Assembly (NCBI GenBank): GCA_011800805.1 | Contig: MPNW01000057.1 | Coordinates: forward strand, 321,468 to 385,467 | Reading direction: 5' to 3' | DNA from: Hirudo medicinalis | Taxonomy: Eukaryota; Annelida; Clitellata; Hirudinida; Hirudinidae | DNA length: 64,000 nucleotides | In this document: in pieces, positions 58,701 through 64,000 of the stretch | Position numbering within the stretch: position 1 is the first letter of the stretch | How the letters are laid out: each line of letters opens with the position of its first letter | The notes under the pieces: model-generated | Seen by the model: the letters and a program-made list of their open reading frames with translations, nothing else | Database searches by the model: none | Told to the model about the DNA's origin: nothing | Position numbers and translations under genes: made by a program

Positions 58701-61700
58701 GGCTACGCCTATGCATCTGATATACCTAATATAAATACCCAATAAAAAATACAGCAAAACGAACAGACATAATTTGGTAACAGAATATTTATTTACGATT
58801 AAGAAATAATGAATTTCTGAAGAACAACTTCATTTAAACATATTTTGTTAAAATAGCTCATCATTTCGAAGAAATTTAAAATATTGCGAGCTTATTTTAA
58901 TAAAACATGTCAAAACAAAATTGAGCAGCTCTGTTGTAAGTAATAATTAATAAGGAATAATGAAACATGCTAACGTCAATAGAGTAGTCGTTAACATCGT
59001 CAGTCTCGTAACTCCTTTCGAATTCGATGATAACCTTATCACGTTTAACATCAACAGTAGTCAATTTATAGTCCTGTTGCTCGTCAGGTTGGATAATTTC
59101 TTCTTCATTTGTGTACATGTCCTAGTAAACAATTTATTTAACTTACTTTTTGATTTTGTATTCCTTATTGATATAATAATTTCTTATTGATATCATAATT
59201 ATAGTCATCATCACATTAGGAGGAATTATCAGAAGCAGCAAGACATTTGCATATTTATAAAATAATAGCTGGTTGTCACAAATCGCAGCTGTCAACGATT
59301 TTCTGAATGTTAGATTTATGTTGGCTGTTTAATGTTTGATTATTATTTAGAGTGTCACTTATGACTGGATAAAAACAGAAATATTCAAAAATATTTTATT
59401 TTAAAACATGTTTCTTACTTAAATTTAAAAAGACTTATCACAAATATAAAAGTTAAGCTTATTACTCCAAATTAATTTTTTCCAAATTAATTCGCCTTAA
59501 TGCATCATCAATGCATATAATCGATTAAAAGGCTTAGTTTGAATGGTTTGTAAACTTATTTCAAGTCATCCTAATGAATTTATAGCTGACATCAATGACC
59601 TAGTCTTATAAGAATTCACTTCACTACAGCCATCTTTATTGCTTCCAATATTTGAAATAAAATGATCCTTTATTGAGGGATTATTAGCCTTCGGACAGCA
59701 TGCATTGACGTTCAGTACTAAAATGAGTCCAATAAAACGTTTAAAATGATTATATGAGAATTCAGTTTTAATGAAATTAAAATAAATTAAAACATTTAGT
59801 TTCAAAATTATGTCAATTAAAATTACTCTTCTCTTTATTAGACGGTGTTATGATGTTATGGTAACTTGACATTTTGTTTCATAATACACAGACTATGTTT
59901 ACATCTTCTGGAAAATGCAGCCCATCAATCCCTTATCATTTTTCTAATCGCGGCCCCTGAAGAGTCGAGAGAACCTCGTCAAGGGTAAGCTTATGGACGA
60001 GAATCGGTAACGGATGAACCATTAAAGTATAAAGACGTTGATTTTAAAGTTGCAATTTTTTTTATTTACATCTTCAAACGACGACATCTTACCCGTTTGG
60101 GAAAATAATATAAAATGTAAGCACTGGGGTTTCTAAATAATTAAAAAGAAATTATGCAAAGAAAATGTGCCAAAAAAAACAATAAGGACTATTAGACTAA
60201 AAAATATACTGACTATTAGACTAGTAAGAAATGGTGGTAAGTCATAAATCTGCGATTGGAAGCCAGTGAACGTAGTGAATGATTAAATGATTTCTGAATT
60301 TCCTTTTTGATCGACGTTGGTTGCATTCGGGCTTCTATCTGCATCCAAAGATGTTTGTCCTGTTGAGAGACATCTATTGCTCTGATTGCAATTTAATGTA
60401 AGGTGTGGGATCGACTATCCAGAGTTTTGGCTTGCAATGAGTTTCAGTTCTAAGTGTGGCGCATTTGGCTGGATTGACTTCCAGTCCGACGCCATTAATT
60501 GCACTCTATTTGTGCCATCAGTCTTTTCATTCCAACGTCTTCTAAGGTATTTATAGTGTAATATTCTGCTTTTATTCAACTCCTTAAAATTATTTACAAT
60601 GATACCATGGAAATTCAGTGATGAATGGAATTATTCAGCTGTAATTCCGTCATTTCTTAAATTACTACCAGTAACAGTAAGTATTTAACATCTATAAATA
60701 TAAAACTTGTGTTTATTACTCTTTCATTAACTATCTAACTCAAACTCAATCAAAGTCCAAGGAAAATTGCAATCGCAAATAGTCGATCTTTTGAGTGGCT
60801 TATGTATCCGGGTAGGATGTGAAAGCACTTTTTAATCGATCTACCATTTGTGTAGCGCCACTACCCGCAGGCGCTCCCTGCGGTGCAGGCTGGGTTGCGA
60901 ACACGACTCATTACGACTGTTGCCATTGCCGCCACATGCAGGAACGCAACCCGTTCGGCACGACAGAAACGTGCAGGTTGGCCGAATGGTTGAGGTCCGC
61001 TTTCCATATCCTTTATTAATCAGTGCGCTTTTCTCCATTCTATTGAGTTTTGCTTACGTGGTCCAATAATTCTATACTATCCGAATGAATAGCGCTCGAT
61101 CTCAGTCATCTATTACGCAACTGGTCAAATTGGTCAAAACATGTAAATATAATCTACAAATATAAGTACGATATGTATATGTATAAGTATAAATAAATAA
61201 AGAAATCAATTATAAAAAGGTGAAATTGTTTCAGTAAGACACAAGCTTGCTGTAATATCATATTAAATTTCAAACTTTTCAATAATAATTAAAGTTATAT
61301 CATACGATGCACCAAAATATTTCTCCTCTACATTGGCCAAAACAACGACAATATCCGGACGAGCTCCCCTTCGCTCTTCATGTCATCCCATGTTCCTGGT
61401 CCCGAGGTCCCATAGTGTCAGGTTTGGTGACCGCTCCTTCTACGACAGTGGTCCTAGAACATGGAATGCCCTCCCCGTTCATATTCTAAATGTCCCCACA
61501 CCTGAGCTCTTTGGTGCTCAACTAAAGACTTATTTTTTTATGAGTGCTACTCATGACAAAATTACACTAGCCTACTATTTATGTTTTATTCGCATGTTTT
61601 TAATTTTAATTAATATTATCTATTTTTATTTCTGTATTTACTTATTCACTTGATTTTTTTTTAAATTTTTTTTTTATTCGACTGCTCTGGTTTGTTATGG

Positions 61701-62208
61701 TGCCTTTACATCCTAGGATATATAAGGCACTTTAAATATTGGCTGATTGAATTTGAATTTGAACTTGATATCAAGCGACAACCATTTAAGATAAATAATA
61801 TTAATAAAAACAGAAATTAGAAATTATTAAAAATGATTGGAAAGCATTATGTTATCTTTCGTGAAGTAAATAGATGATAAAAAAAACCTGTAAGTGAGGT
61901 CCCGTGTCAGAATCAAACCAGAATAAGGCGAGATCGGCATTTTTGATATCACCGTAATTTGAAAAACCTATTCCTATTACGTCATCCAATTCCATTTCCA
62001 CTTGAATGCGAAAATAAATGGCAAAGTTGAGATCATCAATGTCCCAGGACACCTTGACTGGCAGTTGAGGGTAATAAGTAAATTCGTAACGATATAAATT
62101 TGGTTCCAAAGAATCAATTTCATGAGCAACTCTTGCTCGGATGTTATGGACCAGTACAAACACAGACATCAGCACAGCGAGTTTTTGTCTCTTCATCAGT
62201 AGAGTCAT
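52762..62208 (-). CDS. MOXD1: MOXD1-like copper monooxygenase, incomplete model
   Basis: Exons on the minus strand: 62208-61888, 59121-58975, 57915-57742, 57611-57495, 55084-54902, 53471-53369, 53302-53136, 53067-52885 and 52821-52762, all phase-consistent. Exon 1 has a signal peptide and a DOMON domain (LDDVIGIGFSNYGDI, ADLALFWFDSD). Later exons give the Cu type-II monooxygenase core: TTYWCSLQQLP, the HH motif GIVHHLEVFHC, MLEIHYNN, LRKYDAGVMEIGLEY, and the HxH motif in QLHAHLTG with NRDNHYSPHFQEIR. The family hydroxylates substrates in the secretory pathway; its substrate is unsettled. About 20-25 residues expected between exons 2 and 3, and the C-terminal block with the methionine copper ligand (EEMC in vertebrate MOXD1), were not found. 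A donor (gtaaat) follows the last exon, so more exons are expected. Confidence 0.82.
53880..54272 (-). mobile_element. Non-LTR reverse-transcriptase fragment in MOXD1 intron
   Basis: The minus strand reads PVPQGPILGPLLFLIYVDNI, a stop, then VADGSNAFMS in place of the catalytic (Y/F)ADD block, then WLTANQISLNVSKTTYTILH. This is the palm/thumb order of jockey/CR1-type RTs. The second catalytic Asp is Gly and a stop is present, so it is dead. Confidence 0.7.
55560..55722 (-). ncRNA. tRNA-derived SINE-like or pseudo-tRNA sequence
   Basis: The minus strand reads GATCTAATGGTTAAGACATC (A-box-like), a CATC/GATG stem around a 7-base loop CTCTCAC, then GGATTCGAATC (B-box-like), a tRNA-like 5' part. 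The T-arm does not pair well and no acceptor stem closes. A GC-rich body and AT-rich tail follow, as in SINEs. It abuts the hAT-like element at 55723. Confidence 0.4.
55723..57337. mobile_element. hAT-like element (family 1, copy 2) with nested LINE
   Basis: The left end CAAGGGTAATCAAC and right end GTTGAATACCCCTG form TIRs of the same type as the element at 56-922. Flanks cattagat (55715-55722) and cattaaac (57338-57345) agree at 6 of 8 bases. Sequence inside the left end (CCGAGGGCCAGATC) matches copy 1. A LINE derivative is nested at 56065-56720. Located in a MOXD1 intron. Confidence 0.55.
56065..56720 (+). mobile_element. LINE derivative (copy C), nested
   Basis: The plus strand starts with SERGLKIHQAKLNAKE (R2-like N-terminal finger region) and continues with the same non-coding 3' part as copies A and B. 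The RT is absent. The structured motif at 56581-56675 has lost its central 3' segment. Same internal-deletion layout as copy A. Confidence 0.55.
58037..58163 (+). promoter_or_regulatory. Tandem CCAAT units plus TATATAAG core promoter
   Basis: CCAAT at 58044-58048 and 58102-58106 lies in two similar units (both with CCAAT, GGGAG/AGGAG, CTCCTG/TTCCTG and CAAGTCGGCG). TATATAAG follows at 58156-58163. This is a plausible RNA polymerase II promoter driving transcription into the structured motif about 130 bp downstream. Confidence 0.5.
58293..58405 (+). other. Structured repeat motif, copy D
   Basis: Ends pair perfectly (CCGGCAGG with CCTGCCGG). Inner pairs are CATCCG/CGGGTG (one G-U) around CTGATCAA, CGGCCC/GGGCCG, CCCC/GGGG, GAGTGT/ACGCTC and AGAGGA/TCCTCT. 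Relative to copy A, several pairs change on both strands and stay paired. Confidence 0.5.
59222..60240. other. MOXD1 intron, nothing recognised
   Basis: AT-rich sequence; a 79-residue minus-strand frame at 59566-59805 has no recognised motif or splice support. Confidence 0.35.
60250..60545 (-). mobile_element. R2-like LINE RT fragment
   Basis: In broken minus-strand frames: LEDVGMKRLMAQIE, then GLEVNPAKCATLRTETH and LWIVDPTPYI, the segment just after the RT catalytic site in R2-like LINE proteins. Probably the same family as the 44.4-kb fragment. Confidence 0.5.
60815..61010 (+). repeat. Dispersed short repeat (family 2), copy 3
   Basis: The plus strand has CTTTTTAATCG, GCGCTCCCTGCGGTGCAGG, GGGTTGCGAACACGACTCAT and ATGCAGGAACGCAACCCG, as in the copies at 10.9 and 25.4 kb. 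A following segment, TTGGCCGAATGGTTGAGG, resembles a tRNA-Leu/Ser D-arm. Confidence 0.55.
61300..61760 (+). mobile_element. CR1/L2-like LINE, 3' end
   Basis: The plus-strand frame 61333-61545 reads GRAPLRSS...FGDRSFYDSGPRTWNALP and ELFGAQLKTYFF, the C-terminal block also seen at the end of the 31.7-33.6 kb element. A similar 3' UTR (GGTGCCTTTACATCC) follows. Intronic in the MOXD1-like gene, antisense. Confidence 0.65.
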
Positions 62209-62401
62209 CGTCGACGGTTTTCCTGGATGATTTCTTTCTGTTCGTGGTCTAAAAGAAATGTCTTAAATAGACTTTCAAACGTGCGTGCGCCTATTAAATT
62301 GATTTTGCTAAGAACAATTTTGCACAGTGCAAAACATCTTTAAAAAATCAATGGTTTTAAGTGTGAGTAATTATTACGATAGTATTTAAAATTTCGGGGC
62401 A

Positions 62402-62590
62402 ACTTTTAAGCAATGTAAAAAAATTCACTACATAAAAAGTTTATGAGTGCCCATTCTGAATTTTGGAATTTTGTTCTTTTATAATGTTCTGAAAACATGA
62501 AAAAATAAATCAATAAAGAATTTTCGTACGAACTTACCTTAAGCCAGTTTAATAATTTTTAATTGTCAATATCTTTTTAAATATTAAAAA
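62402..62590 (+). mobile_element. Gypsy leader/gag-start fragment
   Basis: Plus-strand sequence matches the minus strand of about 37990-37800 (shared GAGTGCCCATTCTGA, ACGAACTTACCTTAAGCC). It corresponds to the region just upstream of and into the gag start of the gypsy element. Confidence 0.6.
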
Positions 62591-62699
62591 TAAAATATTC
62601 TAAGTAAGTTGCCCAAACAGAGTCTTCAAATATCTTTAATTTGAGATACATTATCTTTCTATGTTTTCTAGAACCATACTTACAACTTCTCACCCATCG

Positions 62700-63640
62700 C
62701 GAGGTGTTGGCATTTGGTCAAATTTCAACAACCCATATTTCTGACACCGATTGACCAAGAAATCTAAAATTTTAAATTTTTAACTCACTCAAGAGCTGTA
62801 GATTAACAACTGTGTCCAATTTCAGCGAAATCCAGGATGATTTGACGTGGAATGCCCCACGGAATCCAGGGGAAATTAAGTATGAACTTCCAATAAAACG
62901 CCAGACTTCTGCAGGCCTCTTTGATCATATAAGAGTATAAATGCCCTCGCTGTATAGACTTGTCCTTAGGCAATTTCTCATTGTCTAAGTTACTCTTACT
63001 CTCCAGCTGGATATTGTATTTTGTAGCGTGGTCATTTTTATAAATGAAGTGTTATGGAAATAATCTTTCATTCCATTATAATACTGGGTTAGTTAATATA
63101 TGTCATGTATAATATCATTTATGATATAACATTATATATCATTTTTATTCATAAATTAACCTGCGTTGCTGACATGCAGAAATGTCAAAACGCAAAGAAG
63201 CAAATGAAAGAAATTTCATGTGGATAAGCAAGAGAGCCCGAACTGATTCTGCAAGTTCTTTAGCTTTGGTTCAACATATTGACAATAAAGATGTTTCCGA
63301 GAGTGCTAAAATGAAAAATTACAGATGACGGCGGTGTTGCTGATGATTTGGAATCATGCAGCGACTGTAGTGTCAGATCAGCTTCCCGATTTGTGTCATC
63401 CTCATCCTACAATAAGTATTCGTGGATTGAAAAAAATGTTATTAGTCAACAAAACACATCATTCTTGTCTAGTAATGGTCAGCATACATTAACATTTTTA
63501 ATTTGTTCTTTTCTTGAGAATATTGCAAGGATAGCGCAGGTATTTACATTATCATTTGCTAGTTTAATGTACCAGTTGTGCTTGGACATGCGAAAAGAGC
63601 TAACACACCAGGTGCCACTGGATCGGTGAAGTCTGCACCT
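62700..63640 (+). pseudogene. Possible transposon-derived gene start, broken
   Basis: TATAAG and TATAAA lie near 62925-62945. After an acceptor-like tgcag at 63180, ATG opens MSKRKEANERNFMWISKRAR, which stops at 63328. A later frame (63348-63629) is Ser-rich, then hydrophobic. This start resembles those of hAT/ZBED-type transposon genes, but no catalytic domain is visible. Low confidence. Confidence 0.25.
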
Positions 63641-64000
63641 CTGGCTCTTGGTTATCACCCCCCATTGATTACAAAATACAAAATCCTATATAAATCCCTG
63701 TCTACCAACGTTCATCATCATTGGTCGGATTACTCCTCTGTTAGCTTGTGCAAGTTCACTCGACTTTGCGCGCCCCCGCGCCGAGATTCGTTAGCCTCTT
63801 TTCAGGTCGCTGTTTATTAAACTAGATGCATACTTTACAAACTGATCCCTTGTTCTTCCAACCCCTTTCCCATTCGTTCCTCGGGCTCGTAGAGCGCACA
63901 TCTTTTTGTCAGCTCCTCGCCTTCTCTCATGAGCATGTCCCACCCAAGTTAGCTGTCTGCGTATAGCCGTGAGAGTTAGAGGGATCTGGTTTAATCTTTC
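63641..64000. other. Window end, LTR- or promoter-like repeat sequence
   Basis: GC-richer than its surroundings, with CCTATATAAATCCC at about 63688 resembling a TATA box. No ORF or partner copy within the window, so its class stays open. Confidence 0.3.

Larger units (their letters stand above)
57957..58735 (+). mobile_element. Dispersed repeat family 3, long copy with promoter and structured motif
   Basis: Outer parts match the short copy at 18611-18990. The extra middle (about 58020-58450) holds two tandem units of about 50 bp, each with CCAAT and each ending CAAGTCGGCG, then a TATA box, then the structured motif (58293-58405). No long ORF: the frame 58211-58456 has no recognised domain. 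It sits in a MOXD1 intron, where an expected exon was not found. Confidence 0.5.

Overview
This is a eukaryotic, almost certainly metazoan, nuclear window. It is AT-rich and dominated by short exons joined by GT-AG introns. The gene set is animal: DNAJC16-, DLEC1-, RBM15/spenito-, Sp17- and MOXD1-like. A manganese-type CDF transporter and a repeat load of R4/Dong-like and CR1/L2-like LINEs, Ty3/gypsy and many hAT remnants suggest an invertebrate; I cannot name the phylum. Single N bases, three of them flanked by exact duplications, show this is an assembled draft.

Layout. 1-7.5 kb is mostly transposon debris: a hAT-like element with target-site duplication, a broken hAT transposase, a LINE fragment, a BED zinc finger and a Tc1/mariner remnant. 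A short unrecognised membrane-protein model lies at 4.0-5.2 kb. 7.5-12.4 kb (+) is a nine-exon CDF metal transporter. 12.9-18.2 kb (-) is a 14-exon DNAJC16-like gene, convergent with it. 19.8-34.7 kb (-) is a DLEC1 (CFAP81) orthologue of about 36 exons, with a CR1/L2-like LINE in one intron and a hAT fragment under a heat-shock-like promoter in another. 35.2-37.9 kb (-) holds a deleted gypsy element. 37.9-40.6 kb shows no gene. 41.0-42.9 kb (+) is a single-exon-coding RBM15/spenito gene, convergent with a Sp17-like gene at 43.4-46.4 kb (-). 47.3-50.0 kb (+) holds two broken R4/Dong-like LINE copies delimited by TAA microsatellites. 50.7-52.7 kb is a 2.0-kb hAT-like element carrying a nested 127-bp MITE. 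52.7-62.2 kb (-) is a MOXD1-like copper monooxygenase whose introns are full of retroelement and transposon fragments and whose last conserved segment was not found. 62.2-64.0 kb is repeat-like.

Functionally the genes are unrelated neighbours: metal transport, an ER J-protein, two cilium/flagellum proteins, an m6A/splicing-type RNA-binding protein and a secretory-pathway copper enzyme. The most interesting non-gene signal is a compact motif of about 110 nt found in four dispersed copies. Its complementary segments change together between copies, which suggests a conserved folded RNA carried by retroelements.
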